Shown one piece after another: positions 48,049 to 59,658 of a DNA stretch of 64,000 bases; position 1 is the stretch's first letter; the number at the start of each line of letters is the position of its first letter. The notes beneath the pieces are model-generated. The model was not told the DNA's origin and did no database searches. It was given only the letters and a program-made list of their open reading frames with translations. The position numbers and the translations under genes were made by a program. Origin of the DNA: Pseudoscleropodium purum (taxonomy: Eukaryota > Streptophyta > Bryopsida > Hypnales > Brachytheciaceae). The stretch lies in contig OZ017803.1 of NCBI GenBank assembly GCA_963969395.1, positions 3,844,001 to 3,908,000 of the forward strand, in the 5' to 3' direction.

Positions 48049-51000
48049 ACATGTGGTTACCATGAAACTTTGTCACTTCTAGCAATATTTAACAGCAAAC
48101 CTATGTTGGTCTTAATGTTTTTGTTCTACAAATAACTATAGTAAGTTTAAAGAGTGCATGCCTTGATTGATATTTTAGGGCTATTGTATAATTAATTCAC
48201 AGATTTTTTGACAATACTAAAGGGGTTTAAGGGTTAAGGATTCTTTTAGGAGTTAAGAGTAAAGGATATTTCCTTTTTATTAATGTTTAATTTTCATTTC
48301 TAATCACTCGTTTCAACTAGCTTACACTCACACTCTGACATTCGCTCAAGCTTGGAATTCCAATGATGGTAGGGGAGAATTGCAAATTGGAGCTTCTAGA
48401 AAAGAAGTCCTGTGATGGACTCTGGTTGTAGACTTAAAGCCAAAAAAGAATTTTTTGGGTTGTTGATCATTTAACAAATTTTCAAATTGTGCAAAGAATA
48501 CAAGGATGATTGAACACAAGAAAACCCTAGATTAATAGCAACAAGGAAACATCAATGTAATCAAAAATCTAAAACCACAACCTCATTTGAATGCTACCTT
48601 GGTCTCAAGAGGTACTCAATGCCTCTAATGGATTGTAAGTTTATTTTTTTTGTAGTACAATTTTTATAAGACAAAACCAAGGCAATTCCAATTAGGTTAG
48701 TTCAGGGAAAACTCAAGTTAGCTTAGTGTTTTAATTAGCTAATGTCACTTTGTAGGTAAATTATATCTTTAATCTTAATATATTAGGGTATTTTGTATCT
48801 TTTATATTCTATTTAGGAATGGGAAGGAATTCTCTCTCTAGTTTCCGTCAAATTATAAATACAAATTTCTAACCACTAAATCCGTCTCAGACTTATTTTA
48901 AGATAAAATATAAATTTAAAAAGTGTAAGTTAAGGGCACCTGCATCCACAAATCTCATACTTTGAATTCATTGAAATACATTACAAATATATTCATTTGC
49001 AACCTACATCACACAATACATATTTGAACTTTGAAAATTCGGTTTAATCAAGAACTCATGAATCGTTTTGCACAAATATCATTTCGCTTCTAAATCGCTT
49101 TAAGCGCTAATGTCTTAATTACTTAAAGTAAATGTACCATATATCCTTTCTAGAAATTGAAAACAACCAAGGACATTACTTAAGCAATTCTAAAATTTTC
49201 CTTAAGGAATCTATAATATGTTTTGCTAAATTATTTTAAAGTATTTTGAATTCTTCCCTTATCAAGGCTCTAGTCTTTATTTGAAATTATTCTTTCATCA
49301 TTCAGCATCTCCAATTGATCTTTCTTTGCTGCAAATCTTTTCCAAGTTGTCTTCTATTGAATCTTTGCTCTTATGCTCTATCTTAATGTTTTCCTTTTTA
49401 GTCTCACATTCTACTTTTGTGTAATTCAATTGGTTACAAAATTTACATTGCTTCAATTTTAATTTAACAAGTTCTCTATCCATTTTACATCATTTGTATT
49501 CCAATCATATTAATTCTATAGTCAAGCAATTGATTTCTCTCAATAAAATATTACTACAACATAGAAATTCTCTCAACTTGCACTTTAGATAAACAATTTT
49601 ACACACCATTTTCACATAAGAATTTAAATACACATTCAAGCATTAATCCATGTACACATAACTTCAATTGGAATACCATTTATTAATCATATGGATAATC
49701 ATTTCATAATTAAAATGTACATCAATTATTTACAATTGTTTAATAATTTCTATTCACTAGAATTCTAAACTCATTTCCCGACTCCAAATAAATCTCAATC
49801 CCTAATTTTATTTTCAACATATATATCCACTTGTGATACAAAGATATTCCAATCTTTTAAATAAAAATGATTACCACTCACTGGAATTATTAAGTTTCAA
49901 AATGAAATCCAATCTTTGGATCACTCAATTCCAAATTAAACACTGATTTACAAATAATTTCCAATCACTGGAATTAATAAATTAATTACTAATTCAAGAT
50001 TTTGCTCCACTTTTCTTCCCCTCTCACTTTAAACATTGACACAAAAAATTCTTTTAAGAGATGAAACACAACTGATAGACAAAATTCTACTCAAAAGATA
50101 ATAAAAGTTCTCTTAAAGAGATTCTCCTTCATAAAAAATTGCTCACGGCAATGTAACATCAAAATGAAATGTAATGCTTAAAGCAATAAAACTAACACTT
50201 AAGTGAATAAAAAATCACAACTCAAGATGACAATGAAAAACATAACTTCACCACACAAAATTGCAAGAGAAAATTAAAAAGAAGAGAAGAATGAGAGAAA
50301 AAACACTATTTATCACCCTCCATTCTCAAAAACACCCCTTCAAATCTCTTGATAAAAATTGTCACAATTCACAACCGTTCAAACTAAAGAGACTTTTCAC
50401 ATTCAAACATCAACTATCACTACATTTACACTTTATTGTTCAAAATTTTGAACATAAAACCCATTTTATACTCAAAAAATAAAATTTTACTATAAAATAA
50501 AATTGTCTTAATTACATTTTTCTACTTCATTTTTTGAGTTTGCACAAATTCTTCAATAATCTCACTTTTTTTTTATTTTGCCTATTTTATTGTCCTCAAT
50601 TCTATCATAGTTAATATAATTTATTTTTTGGTTGTCATGATCAAAGTGTTAGGGATTTAGGCTTGTGTTTGGGGGATGAAAGCCATTAGGGGAATGAAAT
50701 AACAAATTGTAAGTAGATGCTTGTCTTGTGAATTTAAACTTTGTATGAGAATCTATAGGAGACACTTTCAAGTGAATTGCAGATAGTCGACCATTTGCCA
50801 CAATGCATTTGAGGTTTGGGCAAGTGTGTTTCTTGACGGTCTGTGAAGGAAGTCAAGACCCGAGGGCAACTATCTTGAAAAGTGGGAGAGACCACGAAAG
50901 AGCCAAACAAAGCTTGAAATGAATGCACAAGAGGGGCCCATTAATGAGAACAAGAAAAGTTATAGGATTCAAGTGAGCAAAATGAAATCAACTCACAAAT

Positions 51001-52132
51001 TGGCACAAGTTGTGCAATTTGGAAACTTTTTCAATACTTAGTGCTAAATTTTGCGGATATAATTTTCCATTTGAGTGGTTTTGATATATGCATTTTTCAA
51101 TAAGTTCCTACGCTTTGGGGATTGAGTTTTACAAATATGTGAATTTCAACATAGTGGTTGGTTGTGATGATGACCGAAGGTATGGAAAAAATTCTAAATA
51201 GTGTCCCTTCCTCTGTTGTGTCTCCTTCTGCATGTTGTGTTGCACTTTGCAAGATAGTGGGCAAGCCAGTCTTTGTAGCTTGTTTGCATTCCTATAGTTT
51301 TTGTAGCTCGTTGTACAATCCCAATTCTTATCAATGCTGCCATTGAGGAGGAACCAAGTGTTGCATGGTAAGAAGGAGCTTCATGAAAACAAAGTAGCAC
51401 TTTTCAATCATCACCTTTTGGAAGGATGGGAGTGCTTGCAATGAATGGAAAAAAAGTGCATGGGAGATTTTGATAGTAAATAATAAGAGGGAGTTCTAGA
51501 GCCAAATTCAATTGTTCAAATAGATGAAGGAGCAACAGTTGGCTTCTACGCAAGAGCACGGGTGTATGAAGAGGGAAGTAAGTTAGTTGAGATTAGAGGT
51601 GTAACGATTATGAGAGGTGTCAAAATCTCCTCTTGATAATGATAAGGATAATGGCTCTATGTGGATTAGTGTTTGTAGGAAACATTTGACACGATAACGC
51701 TAGAAACGGTTAGAATTAACACTCATATGGATGACGTGAAACTAGGACTCGGAAAGGAAAACAAGTGCTGGATAACCTAGGTGCAACATTATTTCATTCC
51801 CATGTTTTTCTTATTTAATCTACTATAATTCTCTTTAGCAATTTGCTAGTCTCTATAGCTTTTTACACCAAACAATTTTTGTTGTTATATGATAGTGGTA
51901 GTGCTAACACAGGTGTTCACAAACATGAATTACTGAAGGCCTCCTAGAATTCAACTTCAAACAGTTTTGCGTGGAGTAGTGCCAAAGGTTGTTACTAGTT
52001 ATAGTGCTTCAAAGCATAGTTCTTATAATGATGAAGCAAAAGTGAAGGTTGAACCATCCTCTTTCAAAGCAATAACGCATTTTCCTTTCAAAGGAAGGAA
52101 TAAAAGAGGTCATGGATTGGAGGCATTATTAA
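48049..52132. other. Gene-free region, repeat content unknown
   Basis: No gene was recognised in about 4.1 kb. Composition is AT-rich to about 50,600 and more balanced from about 50,640 to 52,130. Open frames of 60-75 codons (for example 51,967-52,176, which runs into the CACTA copy) lack domains. Confidence 0.45.
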
Positions 52133-52135
52133 AGG

Positions 52136-55100
52136 CACTTGTAGGAACTTGTGTTTTTTCTTTTGTTTCAATGTAACAAGCACATTCTGAAGAATATAAA
52201 GGTGATGACGTTGTTTTGGTTGGGAGAGGCTAAATTGAGGTGTACGTATCAAAAAACATGATGACGTTACAATTAGAATGAGGTAATGTTGTTTGTTGTG
52301 GGAACATTGAAAGGAACATGATAGAGAACATGGTTGCATATTTTGAAACGTCCACAGAAACGCAGCGTTGCCACATTGGCAATGAAGGACTTTTCTAGTG
52401 CAGGTAACTTTAGAAAAAAGCAAGTGGGGGTCAAGTTAAATGCTGTCCTTGAATGGAAAATAGAAGTAAAGGATAGGTCCTTCCTATATATTTCATGAAT
52501 ACATGTATGGAAGGATGCTAAAGTTGCACTTCTATAGTATTTCCATAATTAGTGCATATATATATAACAAATACCTTAAAAAAATGAAGGAGTCTTGTAA
52601 TATAGAATACTTAAGTGTAATTTTACTTTTGGGCTTGAGTTAGTGGCTATACGGAACATGTGGAAGGAAACTAACTTTCTGTTCAAATTAAACAAATTTG
52701 GTTGAAGAGAATGTTTCCAGTGGACAATTTTTCTTAAGTTTTAAATCATTGAATTTGAGATGACTATTGTAATTGGTAGTTTAAGCGCTGAAGGTCCACT
52801 ATCCCTTGAGGAGACAAATAGAATCTTGGTTAAATACCTATGGATTTTTTTTTTTTTTCATGATTTGTTGACTAATTTTTTTAACATTGATAATTTCATT
52901 ATGTATTGGAGGGAATTTTTTTTCTTTTGGATTGGTGCTCAGAAACAAAAGTTGTGCCCAAATAAGTTGAGAATAGGAGATGGGTGGTAGCTACTTCATA
53001 TTTTGAAATATAAATTTATTGTTTTCAAAAAATTTTAAGCTCACAAATTAAATTTTTGTGTATATGCAAAGCTTGGATTCATTTCATTTAGATTTTCTAT
53101 GAGAAAGTTTTAATTCATCTAGCTCTTTGGGCAATTAGAACTTGATTTTCAAAAAATAGATTTTAGGATGCATATGTGAATGCAATTTCTACAATTTTCT
53201 TAATAATATAGTTTGGTTTGGTTTATCTCATGAACTAAAACAATCTCTCCATTAGGTTGATTGCATTTTAACCTCTAAAGGACGAAAGCCTTTAGTTTGC
53301 CAAAAAACACTCTAAACTTTCATTTCTATAGCAAAAGGTAAAAAAAAATTTAATATTGTTTTTTGCCCACATGTAACTATAGGATCTTACACCTAACTAG
53401 TATGGAAATGTGTAGAAAAAATTTCAAAATTTGTGACCACCTAGATTGCATGATGTGAGTGTTTCAAGTGGAAAAAACAAGTTATTCAGTACATTGTAGG
53501 ACAAGATTTTTTTGCTTCAAACATTTTTAAGTTTAATTTTTTTCACTATAGATTTTTGTGCTTTAAATCTTTATGGTATGAGATAGAGTTGAGAATTTAA
53601 GAAAAATCCAAAATATTCAAAAAAAACTTAATTTTTACTCTTTAAAAAATTATTAAGTAGAAGTAAGAAACAAAAGGAAAATCTCAATTATCAATAGCTC
53701 AAGAGTGGAATTAAAGTGCACTAATTCCAATGGTAAGAGTGTTTTAGCAAACAAAATAGACCATGTGGACCTTTTTTTTGAAAAATAATAAAAATTGCAT
53801 TTTGAAATGAATCCTTTAAGTTATTTTTTGAAGAAAATGCTCTAATTGCTCAAAAAACAAGATTGTTTGTAACTTTCACATAGAAAATCCAAATAGAATG
53901 AACCAAAGCTATGCATGTACACAAAATATTATGTATGAGGGAATTTTTTTTAAATTTTAAATTAAAATTTCTAAATTTTTTTGATGCCTCCCATGCCCTA
54001 TTATAAGCTTATTTGGGCATAATTTTTTTCCCCATGAAGCTAATCCATTTTTGTATCTTCAAAAAAAATTCAGAAAAGAAGGAAAAAATTTGAGCTTGTA
54101 GGTACCTGCCCAAAATTCCATTTGTCTCTTTAAGGGATAGTGGTCCTTCATGGTTTAATTCCATTTTAGACATACTATTAATTTGGAGTAAATTTCTACC
54201 TTGTACCTACTTCTATTGAATATGTTTAAGTGCATAAAAATTTAATGTTTTGAAATTAATTTTTTTCTATTAAAACTCTCAATTGAATTCTATACCATAA
54301 AGATTGATAACTCAAAACTCAATACTGCACAAAATTAAAATTACAAGTGTTTGAAGTAAAAAAAGCTAATCCCGCAATGTGTAGAGAAAATTGTTTTTCC
54401 TACAGTGAACACGGATATTTTGCAAAATGAGCACTTATGAATTCAGAAATTTTATCCACACATTCACATACTAATTAGGTGTGAGGTCCAACAATTGCAT
54501 GTGGAAAAAAAACAAATTTTTTTGGGTTACATTTTAAAGTAATAGAAATCCTCAAGTACTCACTATTTTAGTTAATTATTTTTAAGAATAATATCTTCAT
54601 GAAGTGTTGCTTTGAAATTGAACATTTGCTTTTGATAATGAATAATTATGATTTTTCAATTCAACATTTTGTACAAAGGTGTCCACTGCAAATCTTCATT
54701 TTCGATTGTTAAGGGATCTTTTAAATTAGTGTGATGTGAAGTACATCTTGCAAGGAAAATCACAATAGATATTTGATTTCACAAGACGTATAATACATTT
54801 AAAGAAATTGAAAAAATTCTTAGAGCTTACAATTTAAGGTGGGACCAAAAATTTTGGATTGATCTGGGACAAAAAGAATGATAGAAAGACTATAAATGAC
54901 TTGCACACACTAGCAAGGGTTTAAGATTTGAGTGCAAGTGAATTTCTAGAAATTCTTGGGGGCTAAGGTAAAATGGTGACCACATGTAAAAAAAATAGGT
55001 GAAAGCAAACTACATAGCATTTTTTTTCCAAAAAAAGATTTTTGCATTGGCATTTGAGTAATATGGCGCCCAAAGAAGATGAAGTGGCATGCCACATCAA

Positions 55101-55964
55101 CATGCTTTAATGCCATCTTAGATTTTAACATTGTCATAGTAGATGTTAGTTGAAATGTCATGTGTCACATGTAGATGCTTTTTGTGATGTCAATAGAGAC
55201 GTCCTCTATGATGTCAAGATGTTTTTAATGATGTAAACTAAGACATCCTATGTAACGTCCACATGTTTTTTGCAAGACATCATGTTCATTCATTGTAATA
55301 TTTAGATCTAAAATTATATTTTAATAATTAAAAAGATTGCGTTTTAGATGTCCCATATAATTTGTCTTCCTTCTTACCATCCGTCTTGCATAAATAACTT
55401 GCCTTCTCATGTCAAAATATTTATAATAAGGCTTTTCAAGTCATTCAATATTATTGCCAACATGGTGTATTCTATACAATGTATGGTGTATAATGTATTG
55501 TATATGGCATACATCTAACCTAACATCTAAATTAATTTCTCAAGAAACAACTCAAAAAACGTCTAGAGGTTGAAATTGATGTTGCTAAAAACAATATTCA
55601 AATTCTTATGGATGTCTAATTTGATGTCACTAAAAACAATATGAAACTTTTCAAAAAACATGATGTCAATTGCAACATCAACTACTACCTCAAATTTAGA
55701 TCAAATGAAAAAAATCCTATATGGCATTGCTTGCTTGCGTGGCGCTTAGGCTGCCACATGGCACACTTTGGGCACATTTTTTTAAACATGTTTGTTGTGA
55801 TGTCTCTCTAAAAACATGGCATGTTTTTTCAAATTTTCTTGTGTTTTTTCCATGTTAATCTTGACGTATTTTTTAGCGCATCCTCAATCTACATGTCTAA
55901 CGTTACACTAAACATCAAACCATGTTACTATACATGTCCAAAAAAACACACCTTCCTTCTAGTG
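52136..55964 (-). mobile_element. Non-autonomous CACTA transposon, right copy, with 3-bp target duplication
   Basis: On the plus strand the element begins CACTTGTAGGAACTTGTG and ends in ACACCTTCCTTCTAGTG. The reverse complement of the end (CACTAGAAGGAAGGTGTG) matches the start at 14 of the first 18 positions, with T-runs following in both. It is flanked on each side by AGG (52,133-52,135 and 55,965-55,967), the 3-bp target duplication expected for CACTA elements. Length is 3,829 bp against 3,855 bp for the inverted copy at 31,833-35,687. There is no transposase gene. Internal inverted duplications pair 52,785-53,290 with 53,690-54,165 and 53,385-53,600 with 54,255-54,505. Confidence 0.85.
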
Positions 55965-55967
55965 AGG

Positions 55968-57976
55968 ATACATCGGATGAGCCTATTGCTCTTTTTAGTG
56001 TACAATATATTTCTCTTTGTTTATGAGTAGTTCATTGATTCCAACTGTGGCCACCCATAATGGAATGATGTCTCCTTTGTGTTATTTGGCAAACTACTTT
56101 TTTATCATGTTTTTATTTGATATGTAGTTGAAGAGTAATTGTCAAAAGAATTGCAACATTTTCTATAGCAAACATTGAAGTTTGTGCAATGGCCTTAGTG
56201 CAAGTCTCAAGGGAAAAGTAGAAGAAGTACTTGAAAATTCAGGTATGCAACATGTATGTTTTTGAAAATATAATGATTTAGTATTAGATTTAATTAGGTT
56301 TGGCTAGATTGCTGCCGGTGTTTCTACTGTGAACTAACTTGATAATGAGGTGAATTTTGCAAGAACCCGCACAACAAAGGTGGGAAATAGAAAAAAAAAT
56401 GTTTGATCTTTTTGATAAGCCTCTATTCAAATTTGTAGACCCTATCAGAAAAAAAAAAGCTGAAAGTGAGAACTTGTAAAGAGCATCGTGTCAACTATGC
56501 AAAAATATTTATGATGCCATGTTGGAAGGCAACGCCGAAGGTATGGCAGAATCTTGCTACAATGATGTTGACAATTCTCATCATCAGTTTTGTGATGTAC
56601 CTCCTACAACTCCAGAAGGATTTTAGAACATTGGCTTCGATACAAAAATTTGATTTTGGTAGTGCTTCATAATATTATTTATCTTCAAGTGGATTACTAA
56701 AGTTGCAATGCATAATATTCACTTGAGATATTAACATTCAAGGTTACTTGTGAGTCTAACTATGCACTTCTTAGTTTCACAAAGTTTTGAAAACATGAAT
56801 TATGCTTAGATATTTGAAGCTAAGCTTCTTTGAGGGCTATATATAAATGCATCACTTCATGTATACATAGCTCTTTATTTCTTTGACGTGAATCTAGCTT
56901 AGAAATTCCAACATGACAAAATTGAAATGTTGATGAATTAACTGTGTTGTCTACCTCATCAAATTGTTGAATCAGACTAGACAAGTTCTCATATCCTGCA
57001 TTCTAAGTGAAATCTCAAGGAGAAAGAAAGTTGGTATCCATCAAGATGGCCTCATGGTAGATAAAAGTTCTTACTGAGCACTTGTTGGAGTCTATTCTTG
57101 TAGGGTCTTGGGTGCAAGCTTTGGAGTGCTTGGCCTATGAGCCCCCAAAGACAAATTCTGGTAAAGAATCCTACAATAGCTTTGACTCTAATTTTGTTTC
57201 TATGTTGATTTTTGAATTGAATGTATCTCAATGATACGCTAGTGCAAACAACATAATTGGGATATTATTTTAGCCTTCCAATTGAAATATCTCATTATTT
57301 TGTTTTCCAATCAGAAAATACCTTGGGAATTGCTTTAAATTCTTTGTTATAAGTGTTCAATGCCTCGGATTAGAATCTATCATAGAGATATACTAGTGCA
57401 AGTTCCTTGTTAATCTCCAAATTAATGGGATATTGGAACTGCAAGATTAAGAAGTACAACTCAACAAAGCTCCATGTTATGAAGAAGATGGCATTTATAT
57501 GATTTGTATAGCAACCTTAGGAGTTTAGCATTAGCTATTGGGTGGTTTTGATGCTCCTTCACAGGGAGAAGCATAGAATGACATTTAGTGTGAATATAGT
57601 GTGACATTTGGTGTGAATATAGTATAATGAAGAGTAGCACAAAATTAGAATTATGTGTATTTAAGCTACACTCAATTGTATAACAAAATCAATAATCTAA
57701 TTTTTCCCTACTGTAATGTCAAAAAAATACATTCCCTCTCATTCAATTTCATATCCAATTTTGAATTTCTATATATAAGCATTCCTCAATAGTTTGAATT
57801 TCTTTTGTTTTGCTTATTTTATTGTCCTCAATTCTATCACAATTGATGTCATTTATTAAATTCCGTGGATTGCACAAGACTTTAGTCCTAGCTAAAGCTT
57901 GGAGTCTAAAGTGAGGCCCTTTGGTCCCCACACATACTTTAGCCCCCACGGGGTAATGTCTCCAAATCTTCCCATG
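55968..57976. other. AT-rich region between the right CACTA copy and the direct repeat
   Basis: No gene was recognised. Near 57,880-57,960 a locally GC-richer stretch has GGCCCTTTGGTCCCC and short ACTTTAG/CTAAAGT dyads, perhaps the remnant of a small element. Confidence 0.4.
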
Positions 57977-58292
57977 TACCTTTCTTTTCATCTTTCCCAC
58001 TTTTTCCTCTATAAAGACAATTTTCATAATATGTGTTTACTAACACCAATGTATTTTTATAAATTGTTTTCTTTGATAACTGAGGAATGTAAAGTAGAGA
58101 AATGTAACCACTATTTAAATAACTATGATGAAATTTTTATTGTTAATAATCAATCTTCCACCTAGAATTAATAAAGGTTCCCTTGTAGTGTTTACAATGT
58201 TTTCTTGTAAATAGCTTTGCTCCCAAGTATCTACATATGTAGAATGAATCCAAAAAGGATCTTCTAATTCATTTTGATTTCTCTCATTTTTT
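57977..58292 (+). repeat. 316-bp direct repeat, copy 2
   Basis: Second copy of the repeat at 39,460-39,775, in the same orientation although the nearby family-2 arms are inverted. It ends in a run of T7A units (58,283-58,312). Confidence 0.9.
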
Positions 58293-59127
58293 TATTTTTT
58301 TATTTTTTTATCTTCCACTATCAACAACTTTACATTTTGTTGATAATGTTGTAAAACATATATGTATCAATGTTTTTGATAATTCCAAAAGTTTGCAATA
58401 TTTCATTAGCAACACCAACATCTTCTATTTTACATTTTATTATATATTGCTTACTTTTCTTTTACTCATAATAAATTTTGAAGATTTTTCAACAATATTG
58501 TGAAACTCTTCTAAACTCAATATGGATACCACACTACAAATACATAAGTTCATTTCTCTCAGACATAATGTTTCAGTTTGAAAATTTTCTTAAAATAAAG
58601 AATTTATAAAATGTAAGTGCATGCTAATACAAACAACTTAAAAAATTTCTCTCTTCTCCCATGATTTCCAAACAAGCAACCTTTAGCTTTTCCCCCTCCA
58701 TAATCAAGTTCTAAGATATTTCTATCCTCGATATACCTCACACCTTTGACTTCAACCCTATAACTTTTACCAATAGGACCTTCTATAATAACAAACACTT
58801 AAAAACTATTAAATTAAAATATTGTGTATTTTCCACCTTATTATAGAAATAAAAGGACTTCACAAAGACAAAGTTATCTCTTCCAACTACCAAACTTCAC
58901 TTACAATTTAACAACTTCCTCTTCAAATATAAAAAAAATGTGTAATGACAAATAGGAATAAAAAACACTATTTTTTATTCTTTGTATGTATTTTGGATAA
59001 ATACCAAACGTAAAAGAGTGTATAGTAGTAGGCTTAAAATAAAGTAAAAGCGTGTGATGTGATAGACTTGACATGTGTCATTTTAAAATTTAAATTAAAG
59101 CTATTTATATAATTTCTTTCATTGATT
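58293..59127. other. AT-rich region with one unrecognised short frame
   Basis: A minus-strand open frame of 64 codons (58,604-58,798; GPIGKSYRVEVKG...YGGGKAKGC) is less AT-driven in composition than its neighbours and may be a piece of a decayed transposon gene. No family was recognised. Confidence 0.35.
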
Positions 59128-59658
59128 GGCTTGGGATGTGCTTGAGGTGTGCTTTAGATCTATCTCAAGCACACCTCAAGCATTTCTTTGTTTGCTTTTT
59201 GCAAAATGTATATTTTTTCACTTTCCTCTTCTAATGTATTAGATGTTCTGAGGTCTACCTCAAGCAAATCTCAAGCTCATTTTTTTATAATTTTAAAAAT
59301 CAAATCCACTCATATAATCTTTTCCACTTCTTGCTTGAGATGTACTAGAAGTGTGCTTGAGGTAGACCTCAAGCAAACTTCAAGCACACCTCAAGCACAT
59401 TTTTGTTTGTTTAATTAAAAATGATGCTATTAATATAATTCTTTTTACATTTTGCTTGTAATATGTTAGAGGTGTACTTGATGTCTACCTCAAGCACATG
59501 TCAAGCACATTTTTGTTTGTTTAATTTAAAATGATGCTCTCTCTTTATATATTCTTTTAAAAATTAAAATTTTTCTAAATTCTTAAAACTTAAAATTTTG
59601 CTTGAGATATGCTTGAGGTGAGCTTGAGGTGTGCTAGAGGTCTACTTCAAGCACATCT
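59128..59658. repeat. Array of palindromic CTTGAGGT/ACCTCAAG units
   Basis: Five units are centred near 59,160, 59,260, 59,365, 59,485 and 59,630. Each has an interrupted palindrome of the type GCTTGAGGT...ACCTCAAGC, often doubled, followed by ATTTTTGTTTGTTTAAT and an AT-rich spacer. The last unit overlaps the inner end of the right family-2 arm. The arrangement recalls subterminal repeats of a CACTA element. Confidence 0.85.
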
